A stretch of DNA of 29,196 bases, from positions 1 through 29,196 of IMG/VR virus record IMGVR_UViG_3300009537_000124; one strand, written 5' to 3'. Position 1 is the first letter of the stretch; every line of letters begins with the position of its first letter. This stretch comes from a virus. The notes below the pieces were generated by a model. That model saw only the letters and a program-made list of their open reading frames with translations. It made no database searches and had not been told where the DNA came from. Below, one piece after another: positions 12,809-20,569 of this stretch. Made by a program: the position numbers and the translations under genes.

Positions 12809-13768
12809 TTAAGCTGCTTGTTTACGCAAGTTCTTGAGGATTTCAGCTTTAATGTCCTCCTCGCCGCTTGCATCCTTGCCGGTGTGTTTTCCGGCGACAC
12901 GTTTCGAGGCATCGGCTGCTTTCTTCGCTTCGGCTGCACGTTTAGCGGCCTCTTTTGCTTTCCGTTCACTTTCGCCGGCCTGTTCAACTTCCGGTGATAG
13001 CTTGCAGGCGCGTTCATACGCTTCCTGCATGGTCAGTGAGGCCAGCGCGGGGTTATTCCTGCGTTGTACTTCACGCCCATGTATAAGCTCCGCCATAACG
13101 GGCTGAACGGTCTCAAAGTGAGGGTGCAAAGGATTTCCGCTGTCGTCTTGCGCGGAAGCAAAGGTTCCAATCTCGTTGTTTATTTCAGCTAAGGCGCGTT
13201 GCTGAAACTCTGCCGCTTGGCGCTGTTCGCGCTGCGTTACCGAATCCCGCAGTTGCCTTAGTTCGTCCTGCAGGGCCTTGACCTGTGGATCTATATACGG
13301 CTGGTCCTGCGTAGCTTGAGCCAGGTCAACCCCGGCCCGTTGTGCGAGTCGCAATAGCGTTTCTCGCGGGTCATTCTCTAACTGGCTGGCAAGCCCCAAC
13401 GCTTGGCGAATGAACACATCCGGGGTTGCCCCGGAATTGAGTATCATTTGCTGGTAGGGCGCGATAGCCTGGTTATATACATCGGCCTGCTGCGCTCTCC
13501 TGAGTGCTTCGGCCCGTTCCTGCTCGACCTTGGTGGCATATCCCTGCTGCTCTTTGTACAGGTCATGCATGGCCTGCTGGTATTCCCTGCCGCGCTCTGG
13601 AATTGTCCCTAATTCCGAAAACACATCCTTGTACCGTTTGTCCCATTTTGGGAACGGCTCAAGCGGCGGCAGTTCTTCGGTTACTTCCTCGGCTATGTCC
13701 GGCGCTGCAAGTTCATCAGCAACCGGCTCAACGGTTCCTGACTCTTGCAGAATTTCTTCTGTGGTCAT
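12809..13768 (-). CDS. Scaffolding protein
   Basis: 319 residues. Acidic N-terminus (about residues 1-38, EEVTEELPPLEPF), a long helical Gln/Arg/Glu-rich centre (for example VKALQDELRQLRDSVTQREQ) and a basic Lys/Ala-rich C-terminal helix (ESERKAKEAAKRAAEAKK, then KAEILKNLRKQAA). This is the normal profile of phage scaffolds, whose basic C-terminal helix binds the capsid protein. It is followed directly by the major capsid gene. GGAG lies 9 bases upstream of the ATG, next to the T-run of a terminator-like hairpin. Confidence 0.88.
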   Translation of the reverse strand: MTTEEILQESGTVEPVADELAAPDIAEEVTEELPPLEPFPKWDKRYKDVFSELGTIPERGREYQQAMHDLYKEQQGYATKVEQERAEALRRAQQADVYNQAIAPYQQMILNSGATPDVFIRQALGLASQLENDPRETLLRLAQRAGVDLAQATQDQPYIDPQVKALQDELRQLRDSVTQREQRQAAEFQQRALAEINNEIGTFASAQDDSGNPLHPHFETVQPVMAELIHGREVQRRNNPALASLTMQEAYERACKLSPEVEQAGESERKAKEAAKRAAEAKKAADASKRVAGKHTGKDASGEEDIKAEILKNLRKQAA

Positions 13769-13779
13769 GGGTATGCTCC

Positions 13780-13807
13780 AAAAAAAACGCCCCCAAATCG
13801 GAGGCGT
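13780..13807 (-). terminator. Intrinsic terminator (second of a tandem pair)
   Basis: On the - strand: ACGCCTCC, loop GATTTG, GGGGGCGT (8-base stem with one G-U), then a run of 8 T. It stands only 11 bases before the scaffold start; the T-run merges into the scaffold ribosome-binding site. Confidence 0.85.
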
Positions 13808-13830
13808 AAAAAAAGCCCTGTGCAGGGCTT
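13807..13830 (-). terminator. Intrinsic terminator (first of a tandem pair)
   Basis: On the - strand: AAGCCC-TGCACA-GGGCTT followed by TTTTT. It lies about 16 bases after the FmdB-like gene stop and directly before the second hairpin. Confidence 0.85.
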
Positions 13831-13846
13831 GGGGAAAACTGTCAGG

Positions 13847-14218
13847 CTAAAGCGATGATTCAGCCCACTTGTTGACTTGTTTGGTCAGTTCTTCCGGCGG
13901 CCTGTTTGAGGCGACGATATTGTCAAGTTCTTCTTTGCGCTTCAGTTGCCGGTCGATACTCTTGTCCGTCACAATATCGTTTGCGTCAACCAGGTCATAC
14001 TTCGCCATCACGTTCAGCCGTTGCCGCTTGTTGGTGATCCCAGTCCTGGTTACAGGGCAAACGTAACGAATCTCCATAGGCATGTACGCATACGGTGCCC
14101 GAGAGATAAACAATTGCATTTTGCCGTGACATTCCGGCGCGTTGGTGTGTCGGTCGGCAATCTTGTTGATGGCTTCGGTTTGTTTGCCGCATTGCGGACA
14201 TTTATAATCGTAGAGCAT
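13847..14218 (-). CDS. FmdB-like zinc ribbon protein
   Basis: 123 residues. The N-terminus MLYDYKCPQCGKQTEAINKI has a CPxCG zinc knuckle of the FmdB/CxxC_CxxC_SSSS type; a Cys in PECHGKM follows, as in family members that have a degraded second knuckle. After MPMEIRYVCPVT comes a helical, charged C-terminal half (IDRQLKRKEELDNI). FmdB-type proteins are suspected regulators and occur in many phage structural operons just before scaffold genes. The role here is unknown. Confidence 0.78.
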   Translation of the reverse strand: MLYDYKCPQCGKQTEAINKIADRHTNAPECHGKMQLFISRAPYAYMPMEIRYVCPVTRTGITNKRQRLNVMAKYDLVDANDIVTDKSIDRQLKRKEELDNIVASNRPPEELTKQVNKWAESSL

Positions 14219-14229
14219 GGGTTCCCCTG

Positions 14230-14238
14230 TGCTATACT
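14230..14238 (+). promoter_or_regulatory. Extended -10 promoter element on the + strand
   Basis: TGCTATACT: a TGn extended -10 with hexamer TATACT, seven bases before ATG 14245. No good -35 is seen, as is allowed for extended -10 promoters. Transcription would begin at or near the ATG, giving a leaderless or nearly leaderless mRNA. Confidence 0.4.
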
Positions 14239-14244
14239 TTGCGG

Positions 14245-14379
14245 ATGGAGTGGTTGATATTAATTATTCCTGCCCTCTATGCGCTTCACGTTCTGGATAA
14301 GTGGGCAGACAATCGCGCAGCACAAAAACTGTGTGAGAAACTCAATATTTCCTGTAAAAAGGATCATCAAGACCTATAA
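14245..14379 (+). CDS. Small membrane-anchored ORF on the opposite strand of the late operon
   Basis: 44 residues: MEWLILIIPALYALHVLDKW followed by a polar tail (ADNRAAQKLCEKLNI, ending KKDHQDL). One N-terminal transmembrane segment (residues 3-17) with a charged C-terminus. It fills the only notable gap (14219-14341) in the structural operon and overlaps the 3' end of the downstream-strand gene by 38 bases. It has an extended -10 but no Shine-Dalgarno. It could be an independently expressed moron gene. The reading is short, so chance is possible. Confidence 0.4.
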   Translation: MEWLILIIPALYALHVLDKWADNRAAQKLCEKLNISCKKDHQDL

Positions 14380-15640
14380 TTCCACCTATTGCGGCAGACG
14401 GTAGATTTTGAGGTATTGTCTTTGCTGCGGCGGGCGCACCCCGCCGCATCAACTCTGCCGCTAATTGCGCGTTCTTTGATGTCATTGCCGTAGCGCCACG
14501 CCGTGCCGCAAGGCCCGCCGCTGGCAGCACAATCGCCCCGGCAGGACCACCCGCCGCATACCCTGCACCACTGCTTAACACGCTCGATACGATGCCTGTA
14601 GGTGCTGCTTTTCCGAGCATCCTTAGAGCGTTCTCTATTGCTCCGCCTTTGGCGACCATTACGATTGCAGCTTGCTCATCAGGACTGAACATACGTATTT
14701 TTTTTTCGCTCATGGCAAGTTGGCGAAATTCAGTACGTAAAGCGTTTTCAAACCCTGAACCGCTGAATTGCTGCGCCCTGATTCCAGCCCGTTCAATTAA
14801 CTTCTCTACAGTTTCACTCTTGCTCATACGTGACCACAAATTGCGGGCAGCGGATATGGCAGACGCCGCGGTTTCGGCATCCCCTGCTACGACATCCTTC
14901 GGATTTAATGAACGGACGTAATCGTCTATCTGGTGCGACATCATTTGCCCTATGCGCCGTTCATCCGCTTGTATGCTTGATGATGCGTTCTTTACAACCC
15001 GCCGCAATATTTCCAGTTGTTTGAACTCAACAGGGCCGTCGCCAACATCCCTTAGACGCTTCAATGCTGCGGTTGCTCTCGGGTGTAACGTTGCGTCTAT
15101 GCCCTCCTCTGTGACCTTGCTGTTTACCCTATTCACAAGCCCCTTAAAACTTTTAGGGGAGATGACAACGCCAGAGTCATCGGCAGCCTTGTATGCCGCA
15201 TTTGCGTAGGCTTTCAATTGTTCAGAATTTGGCGGGGCCGGTGATGGCGCGGGCGGTTTTATGCCCATCAGTTTCTCTGCACCCTTGGTCAACCCCGCCC
15301 CTGCACCTAAACTGGCTACAAAGCGCCCAGCAGTTTGAACGCCGCGCTCGATGTTGTTTTCCGGTTCTGGTACGCCTGCGCTGGTTAGCACTTCATCGGT
15401 TGCGGTTTCAATGTTTCCGATTGGGTTTCCCGGCAATACAGTATTAAACAGATAGCGCAGTGGTTCAGTAAAGGGTTCAACCGTCTGAGCAAGGCCGCCC
15501 GCTATAGCGCGGCCAGTAAGACCAGTTTGCCGTCCAATCTCAGCCGGAATAGATCGCTTCGGTTTGCCTTCATCAAGCGTAAACCCTGGCGGCAGTCCTG
15601 CCGGTTGGTCTAACGTAAACCCAGGCGGCAAGCCGCTCAT
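14342..15640 (-). CDS. Putative internal virion / DNA-ejection protein
   Basis: 432 residues from ATG 15640 (ATGA overlap). It begins with a tandem repeat of LPPGFTLD (residues 3-10 and 15-22), a motif often found at the start of phage internal proteins. It has long Ala/Gly-rich helical stretches with possible membrane-active segments (AAPTGIVSSVLSSGAGYAAG then GPAGAIVLPAAGLAARRGA). These traits fit proteins carried in the head and ejected with the DNA to form a channel. Family inference only. Confidence 0.7.
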   Translation of the reverse strand: MSGLPPGFTLDQPAGLPPGFTLDEGKPKRSIPAEIGRQTGLTGRAIAGGLAQTVEPFTEPLRYLFNTVLPGNPIGNIETATDEVLTSAGVPEPENNIERGVQTAGRFVASLGAGAGLTKGAEKLMGIKPPAPSPAPPNSEQLKAYANAAYKAADDSGVVISPKSFKGLVNRVNSKVTEEGIDATLHPRATAALKRLRDVGDGPVEFKQLEILRRVVKNASSSIQADERRIGQMMSHQIDDYVRSLNPKDVVAGDAETAASAISAARNLWSRMSKSETVEKLIERAGIRAQQFSGSGFENALRTEFRQLAMSEKKIRMFSPDEQAAIVMVAKGGAIENALRMLGKAAPTGIVSSVLSSGAGYAAGGPAGAIVLPAAGLAARRGATAMTSKNAQLAAELMRRGAPAAAKTIPQNLPSAAIGGIIGLDDPFYRKY

Positions 15641-16677
15641 AACGGCCCCCATTGGCCATTGCGATAGACAATCTTTTCACCATTCGGGCCGGTTGCGGTT
15701 TGGCCTTCCTTGAAGGGCTCGCCATCACCTGACGGGTTGCCATGCGCGTCATACCCTTGCGGCATTTTGCCGGACAGCGCATCAATAAAGTTCTGGTAAT
15801 GCGTCCGCACTTTATCCACGTTTCGCCGCAACTGGCCTGGCGGCAAGCCCGTATCCAGACTGGTCAGGCTCGATGTCAGCAAGTTCAATTCAATGTTTGA
15901 AACCTGCCCCAACGCGCCCCCCGTTTTCGACTCCTCGCGCATTTGGGTTAATCGGTCAAAGCCTAGATTGGCCTTCAATGTGTCCAGTTGTTTTGCCAGC
16001 GTGTAGGCTTGCGTACCCCTAACCTTGCCGGTACTTGCCCCAATAAAGCCAGATGTAATGGCATTGATGTTATCAAAGGCTTGGTTGGCCTCGTCCAATA
16101 TCCCTGCGTACTTGGCTGATGCCGTTGTATCCCTTTGCTGCCCCAATTCTTCCTTTTCTTTCAGATCCTGAGCTGCTGGCCCGCCAGGAATTGGCGACAG
16201 TCCCGCTCGCGGATTGTTGGGGTCTGTGTAGTAATACCCTTGTGGCGCGGAAGGTACTTGCGTTATCGTCTGCCCCGGTCCTTTGTTGCGCTCGCCAATC
16301 TGCTCCAGTTTGTACTGGTGCGCCCGTAGTGCATCCCGTTCCTCATCGCCCCGGTCACGGAAATACGTGGCTTGCTCGTCTGCCTGTGCGCTTAATGCTT
16401 CCTGCTCCTGCAAAAACGCCTCAAGTTCAGCCTGCCGCTGGTCAACGCCTCGCGCTGCACCCATTGCTGCGGTCAATGCGTCCTGATACTGCGGTTCGTA
16501 TTTTTTGCGCTGGATTGCATCAAACACCGTCTCGCCCAACGCGCCCAGCCAGCCACCCATGCGGCGGGTTTCATAATTGCGCTTACGGTCCTGTAACGGC
16601 TGTAAATCAGTTAATGATTCATCAAAACCACCCTGCGACTGTAGCAGGGCTTGCAGCAGTTCATCGTATTGGCTCAT
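15637..16677 (-). CDS. Putative internal virion protein with shared N-terminal motif
   Basis: 346 residues. It begins MSQYDELLQALLQSQGG, then has a Gln/Glu-rich helical region (AELEAFLQEQEALSAQADEQ) and a central domain with LDTLKANLGFDRLTQMREES, TGGALGQVSNIELNLL and LPPGQLRRNVDKV. The latter motif set is common in podovirus and siphovirus internal or structural proteins of unknown mechanism. It ends GEKIVYRNGQWGPL. It is coupled to both neighbours. A function in ejection or the internal core is inferred from context. Confidence 0.7.
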   Translation of the reverse strand: MSQYDELLQALLQSQGGFDESLTDLQPLQDRKRNYETRRMGGWLGALGETVFDAIQRKKYEPQYQDALTAAMGAARGVDQRQAELEAFLQEQEALSAQADEQATYFRDRGDEERDALRAHQYKLEQIGERNKGPGQTITQVPSAPQGYYYTDPNNPRAGLSPIPGGPAAQDLKEKEELGQQRDTTASAKYAGILDEANQAFDNINAITSGFIGASTGKVRGTQAYTLAKQLDTLKANLGFDRLTQMREESKTGGALGQVSNIELNLLTSSLTSLDTGLPPGQLRRNVDKVRTHYQNFIDALSGKMPQGYDAHGNPSGDGEPFKEGQTATGPNGEKIVYRNGQWGPL

Positions 16678-16679
16678 TG

Positions 16680-17966
16680 CTAGCCCTTCCCTTTCGCAGT
16701 ACCAAACGCCAGGTTAATGAAGTCCATTATGTTGCCCTGATTGGCGTTTGCCCCCGTTATCTGCGTGCTGTACGGGTTCGCCACATCAGCCGGCACAACG
16801 CCCGGAGGGGCAATGCCAAGCAACGCCATAATTAAAGCGTTGTCGTATTGCTCCGTGCCTGTTGGCCCCGCGTTGTAGGCATTCCAATAATCTTCCGTAT
16901 CCATGCCGCGCTCTGCCAGGTCAAACGCATTGCCCTGACTCCAGTAATCGAAATCCTGACCGGAGTCGAACTCGTAAGCCCGCTGCCCCAATGTGTCATA
17001 AAACGAATCGTAGTTATAGCCGAGCGTATCGCCGAACTGCTGCCCCTGTTGCGCCAGTTTTTCACGGTCAAAGCCGAGCGAATCCTGAAACTGACTGCCC
17101 TGCTGTGCCAGCTGCGCTTGACCCAATCCCACGTTAGCCATGCCCAACTGCTTCGCCATCTTCGCCTGCAGTAGCGAGTTGGCAAGCTGTGAGCGGGCGT
17201 GTTCCTGCCCGAAAGCCTGGTCCTGTGCGCCCAAACCAAAGCCCATAGCGCCAAACGCAGCATTATTCATCGCGTCAGTTTGGCCCAGATTCATTTGCGC
17301 AAAAGCCTTGTTGTAGGCATCAGACCCTACGGGTATGCCCTGGTTTGCCATGCGCTGGTTAAACTGCGAGGTCTGCTGCTGCAGGAACGGGTCCAGCCGT
17401 CCCGAAGCGTTGGCAAAGGCGGCATCTTCATATTGCTTGAAATCGCCCACCTGCGGGTTGACTGCCGATACGCCCCCTAAACTGTATTTACCGCCTTTTT
17501 TAGCCATTCCGCCCCCGCCTTTAGTGCGGGCGTTTCCGCCCACCGCGTCCCATGGCTGGTGGTTAGAAAAACCACCCTCGCCAAAACCGTGTAAATCGTC
17601 AGCAGCCGCATTAAAGAAATTAACGCCCGACTGCAGCGCCGTTAATGGATCCCCGCTGAACCCTACGTTGTCGCCCGTTTCCCACCCCTTGAGGCTCCAA
17701 CCACTGCCGAGCAGGTTATCCGCCCGCTTCGTGGCGTCCGGCACGTCCGGTATATTTGCCTCGCCGGTAGCGAGATATCGGTCCAAGGCGGATTGAAACT
17801 GCCCCGCCGCATCCGTAAATACGCCACTTGCGCCCGTGGCATACGGCGCTATGGCCCTGTTGCGGGTCGGGCTTGGGGTTGAACCCCATTGCGCCATATA
17901 AGTCGAGTTTTTGTACGGCTGGCCCGTGGCCGGGTCAACGTTATACGCTGCCACTATCTGCGCCAC
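16680..17966 (-). CDS. Putative internal virion protein, Gln/Gly/Asn-rich
   Basis: 428 residues if started at GTG 17966; a second GTG at 17954 overlaps the previous TAG and is equally possible. The centre contains SGRLDPFLQQQTSQFNQRMA and GIPVGSDAYNKAF, then repeated blocks of the form (L/G)xxQxAQQGxQFxDxLG (AQQGSQFQDSLGF and AQQGQQFGDTLGY). These blocks are typical of phage structural proteins placed in ejection or internal complexes. Function inferred. Confidence 0.7.
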   Translation of the reverse strand: MAQIVAAYNVDPATGQPYKNSTYMAQWGSTPSPTRNRAIAPYATGASGVFTDAAGQFQSALDRYLATGEANIPDVPDATKRADNLLGSGWSLKGWETGDNVGFSGDPLTALQSGVNFFNAAADDLHGFGEGGFSNHQPWDAVGGNARTKGGGGMAKKGGKYSLGGVSAVNPQVGDFKQYEDAAFANASGRLDPFLQQQTSQFNQRMANQGIPVGSDAYNKAFAQMNLGQTDAMNNAAFGAMGFGLGAQDQAFGQEHARSQLANSLLQAKMAKQLGMANVGLGQAQLAQQGSQFQDSLGFDREKLAQQGQQFGDTLGYNYDSFYDTLGQRAYEFDSGQDFDYWSQGNAFDLAERGMDTEDYWNAYNAGPTGTEQYDNALIMALLGIAPPGVVPADVANPYSTQITGANANQGNIMDFINLAFGTAKGKG

Positions 17967-18349
17967 CAGTCAGGCGGCGGACCATCCTCTATCGAGCGGT
18001 TGCCGCGTGTCTCGGGCCTCGGCCGCGCCGGAGGTCTGGGGCTTAAACCCGGACGGTTCATCATGGCTTCAAATCGTGCCTGCATGAGCGCATTGTTGCG
18101 CGGATCCTCCGTTCCCTGGTTCACCCGCCCGACAAATGAATCCACCGCGGGCTGTATTTCCGGGTTGACATATTGTGTCTGGGTAGTTTTATCGTCATCC
18201 CAATCCCACCCGCCGAATATGCCACGCTGGTTGGTTCTGTTGGCATTCAGCATCAAATTAATGATGTAGCCAAGCTCCTCCTTGTCAACCTTCGGCGCTT
18301 TGGGTTTGCCAAACAGGACCTTGGTCAGTCCGCCTAAAATCCCGCCCAT
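17954..18349 (-). CDS. Small structural protein, unknown function
   Basis: 131 residues. Glycine-rich start MGGILGGLTKVLFGKPKAPK, which looks like an amphipathic or membrane-interacting helix, a middle with EIQPAVDSFVGRVNQGTEDP and an Arg/Pro-rich C-terminus ending PPPDWWRR. Small proteins with this MGG(I/L)xGGL start are common among internal virion gene clusters. The gap to the upstream gene is one base. Confidence 0.65.
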   Translation of the reverse strand: MGGILGGLTKVLFGKPKAPKVDKEELGYIINLMLNANRTNQRGIFGGWDWDDDKTTQTQYVNPEIQPAVDSFVGRVNQGTEDPRNNALMQARFEAMMNRPGLSPRPPARPRPETRGNRSIEDGPPPDWWRR

Positions 18350-18350
18350 A

Positions 18351-18674
18351 TTAAACCCTCCTTCGTCCGGTTCTGCGACCGCGTGACATCATGGCCCGCG
18401 CCAGGTCCGGGTATTGCGGGGCCGGGTTATTTTGCAACCACTGCAACCCGCCCATACCGCGATTAGACTGCGGCGACAGGCCGAGCGTTTGGGTAAACGT
18501 CTGGTTGCGCGGCCTCAGCCCAATGGCCTGCGTAAATGTCTGCCCCGGCTGTGAGGCGGGTCCGAACGTCTGCCCCGGCTGCATTGCCACTGAAGGCCCG
18601 CCTTGAGGCGCTACCGGCCCAATCGTGTTGGGTTGTTTTGCCGCCTGTGCGCGGATTAAATCCATATAGTTCAT
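18351..18674 (-). CDS. Small repetitive structural protein with shared N-terminal motif
   Basis: 107 residues. It begins MNYMDLIRAQAAKQPN and holds internal repeats: QPGQTF twice and QTFTQxxGLxP twice (residues 32-69). The C-terminus is basic (RGRRTGRRRV). No known family. Its N-terminal motif resembles those of the genes ending at 18687 and starting at 16677. Confidence 0.65.
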   Translation of the reverse strand: MNYMDLIRAQAAKQPNTIGPVAPQGGPSVAMQPGQTFGPASQPGQTFTQAIGLRPRNQTFTQTLGLSPQSNRGMGGLQWLQNNPAPQYPDLARAMMSRGRRTGRRRV

Positions 18675-18686
18675 ATTTACGCCTCT

Positions 18687-19667
18687 TTACTGCGTGGCTT
18701 TTCTAAAAATACCTTCGCCGGGAACGTAATCAAGATCAAACAGTTTCTTTACATTTCTAAGGACTGGCTCGCCATCAGAGCCAATGCCGGAAACATCGCC
18801 AGTCACGATATACGGCCTCTCCCCTTTAAACACATAAGCAAATATAGCCCCCGGCTCAGATCCTTGTTGCGAGTAAACATAACCATCCCTTAGATGGTCG
18901 TATTCAGCCCCGAATACAGACACGCCATTTTCATGAACCCCTGTTGCGTGATTCAATGAACGCCCTGATTTGGGCAGCTTGTTAAAGCGCAAAAACACCG
19001 GCCGATCTGGCTTGTTTTGCATGTTTTTGTTTATCTTTTCTGCAACTGACTTAGCCAATTCATCCCATTCGGATAACTGCCTTTTAGACGGCTCGACAAA
19101 CGCGCCCTGCCCTTGCTTTATTCTGGCTCCATCCGCCCCATATTTTGCCCATTCCAAGGCTTTTTGATCTGGCTGCGTGAGCCTGAAAGAGCCATCTTGA
19201 TTAACCGAAATTGAGGCTTGTGCTCTATTGTTGCTTACAACCGTATACTCATACTCAGGAAACCCGGAACCCATTAATCCCCGTTCAACCTTGCGATCTA
19301 TCTTTAAGCTATCCGGCATCATAGATAGGACTTTACCAAATCTAGTAGCCTTTCCGCTAGGACTAACCATAGAGCTCAGCAAAAACGGCAGGGAATTGAC
19401 ATCAGCGCCCATCTTGCCGCCTATCCAATCCGTTGTGCCTGGTATCGACCCGTATTCACCCAGAGGATACGGATTTGGCACGCCCAACCTATCCAAGCCG
19501 GATTGCAGAAGATAGGCGGTATCCATCGGCATCCCTGCCGTGGCTGAGGCAACGCCCATCAGGGCATTTACAAGGTCTTTATTCTCCGGGCGCGGTATAT
19601 CGCCAATATCTTGCAGATTTGGGTTTTTTGTTTCAGCAAGCGCCCGCAGCAACTCCTCGTATTGCAC
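18687..19667 (-). CDS. Putative internal virion protein with a compact C-terminal domain
   Basis: 326 residues from GTG 19667, which is next to the previous TGA; a longer reading to 19697 lies in the preceding gene. It begins MQYEELLRALAETKNPN. The N-terminal third has hydrophobic helices; the C-terminal ~120 residues contain RFNKLPKSGRSLNHATG, ENGVSVFGAEYD, PYIVTGDVSG and GSDGEPVLRNVK. This block recurs in unrelated phage proteins and could be a small enzymatic domain, perhaps of the ADP-ribosyltransferase type, but I cannot confirm catalytic residues. Delivery into the host with the DNA is a possibility. Confidence 0.65.
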   Translation of the reverse strand: MQYEELLRALAETKNPNLQDIGDIPRPENKDLVNALMGVASATAGMPMDTAYLLQSGLDRLGVPNPYPLGEYGSIPGTTDWIGGKMGADVNSLPFLLSSMVSPSGKATRFGKVLSMMPDSLKIDRKVERGLMGSGFPEYEYTVVSNNRAQASISVNQDGSFRLTQPDQKALEWAKYGADGARIKQGQGAFVEPSKRQLSEWDELAKSVAEKINKNMQNKPDRPVFLRFNKLPKSGRSLNHATGVHENGVSVFGAEYDHLRDGYVYSQQGSEPGAIFAYVFKGERPYIVTGDVSGIGSDGEPVLRNVKKLFDLDYVPGEGIFRKATQ

Positions 19668-19668
19668 A

Positions 19669-19989
19669 TCAAGCCGCCTTTTCCAAAAACTCTGCAATGA
19701 CTTTCAAAATCAATTCATCCTCTGTCTTGCGCTGCCGTATCAGTCTGAGCTGTACCAGGTCTCCGGGGCGTGCATCCTCAAAGCCCGCGCCCCCACCCCC
19801 GGCAGCAGGAGCTGCCGCACCAACATCATCGTGCCAGCCATCCCATGAATGATGCAGGACATCATCCATGGTGAAATGGTCAGCATCGAACGACCATATA
19901 TCGTCTGAGGTAAGCTCCAGCCCATCCCACCAGTGATATTGTTCGTCATCGAACGTCCAACTGACGCTATCAAATGTCCAAATGCTCAT
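19669..19989 (-). CDS. Trp/Asp-rich small virion protein
   Basis: 106 residues. The N-terminal half has repeated short units of the form (I/S)W(T/S)FD: SIWTFDSVSWTFDDE, DIWSFDADHFTMDD and HHSWDGWHDD. A Gly/Ala linker (AAAPAAGGGGAG) leads to a helical C-terminus (QLRLIRQRKTEDELILKVIA). Acidic and aromatic repeats of this kind occur in phage structural clusters with unknown function. Confidence 0.65.
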   Translation of the reverse strand: MSIWTFDSVSWTFDDEQYHWWDGLELTSDDIWSFDADHFTMDDVLHHSWDGWHDDVGAAAPAAGGGGAGFEDARPGDLVQLRLIRQRKTEDELILKVIAEFLEKAA

Positions 19990-20369
19990 GGACAGGCCGC
20001 TAACCAGTCGCCGCGATAGGACCGCAGCAAATACGGGCCTGTGTGGTGGTGCGATTCAAATAGCGCATGTGCGGCCTCGTGATATGCGGTACACCGCTCG
20101 GAGTAGTAAATGTGGTATTCGTGCTGCGGGTCGGGCCATACCGGGGCCGTTGCCGGGATAGCGCAACCAGCCACTAGCCAGCCTTTGGGATAGCCGCAAA
20201 CCCGTTCCATCTTGCCGAACGTGCCGAACGTGCTGGATACAATAATGCCGGTGTGTGGTGTGCCATCAGCAACGCCAACGCCATAGGCGCGGGCCTGCGC
20301 CGGTGTCAGATTATCGAATTTCTCAGGCGCGTATGAGCAGCTAATCAGCAGAAGCGGCAGGCACTTCAT
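19986..20369 (-). CDS. Predicted lipoprotein with HExxH metallopeptidase-like motif
   Basis: 127 residues from ATG 20369. The short hydrophobic N-terminus MKCLPLLLISC carries a lipobox (LISC, Cys11). An in-frame TTG at 20402 would add RKKKRWW ahead of it, giving a more typical charged signal region. The motif YHEAAHALFE (H97, E98, H101) fits a zinc-dependent peptidase; His-rich SHHH follows. Several Cys (in RVCGY, AGCA, ERCTA, AACP) may form disulphides. Comparable HE-x-x-H proteins occur in phage tail or internal gene clusters, perhaps acting on the cell envelope. Substrate unknown. Confidence 0.65.
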   Translation of the reverse strand: MKCLPLLLISCSYAPEKFDNLTPAQARAYGVGVADGTPHTGIIVSSTFGTFGKMERVCGYPKGWLVAGCAIPATAPVWPDPQHEYHIYYSERCTAYHEAAHALFESHHHTGPYLLRSYRGDWLAACP

Positions 20370-20538
20370 GCAGCCCCACCACCTCTTTTTCTTTCGGCTC
20401 AACGTCTTGTGCCTGTTCCAGTTTGCTCAGCAGATAGGCCGCATTCTTGACGCAATTAAGGCCCAGGCTTTTAACCCCCGCATCCATCAGCCCGGCAAGA
20501 ACCTGTATTTCTTCGTTAGTCAGTTCGATGCGCTTCAT
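20341..20538 (-). CDS. Small helical hypothetical protein
   Basis: 65 residues from ATG 20538: MKRIELTNEEIQVLAGLMDA, then CVKNAAYLLSKLEQAQ and a charged end. Upstream, AAGGAG (which contains the fibre stop TAA) precedes a different ATG at 20560 that opens a 14-codon frame ending inside this gene. That frame may act as a translational leader. No family recognised. It overlaps the lipoprotein gene start by 29 bases. Confidence 0.6.
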   Translation of the reverse strand: MKRIELTNEEIQVLAGLMDAGVKSLGLNCVKNAAYLLSKLEQAQDVEPKEKEVVGLHEVPAASAD

Positions 20539-20569
20539 GACGGGTCCGTTGTATGGGCATGGTGTCTCC

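Noticed and set aside
14202-14207. Perfect TATAAT on the + strand
   Set aside because: It encodes part of the FmdB-like N-terminus (Asp-Tyr-Lys codons on the - strand) and has no good -35 at the right distance; the extended -10 at 14230 is better placed.
20519-20560. 14-codon frame with strong Shine-Dalgarno before the 65-residue gene
   Set aside because: Too short to call a gene; mentioned as a possible translational leader only.
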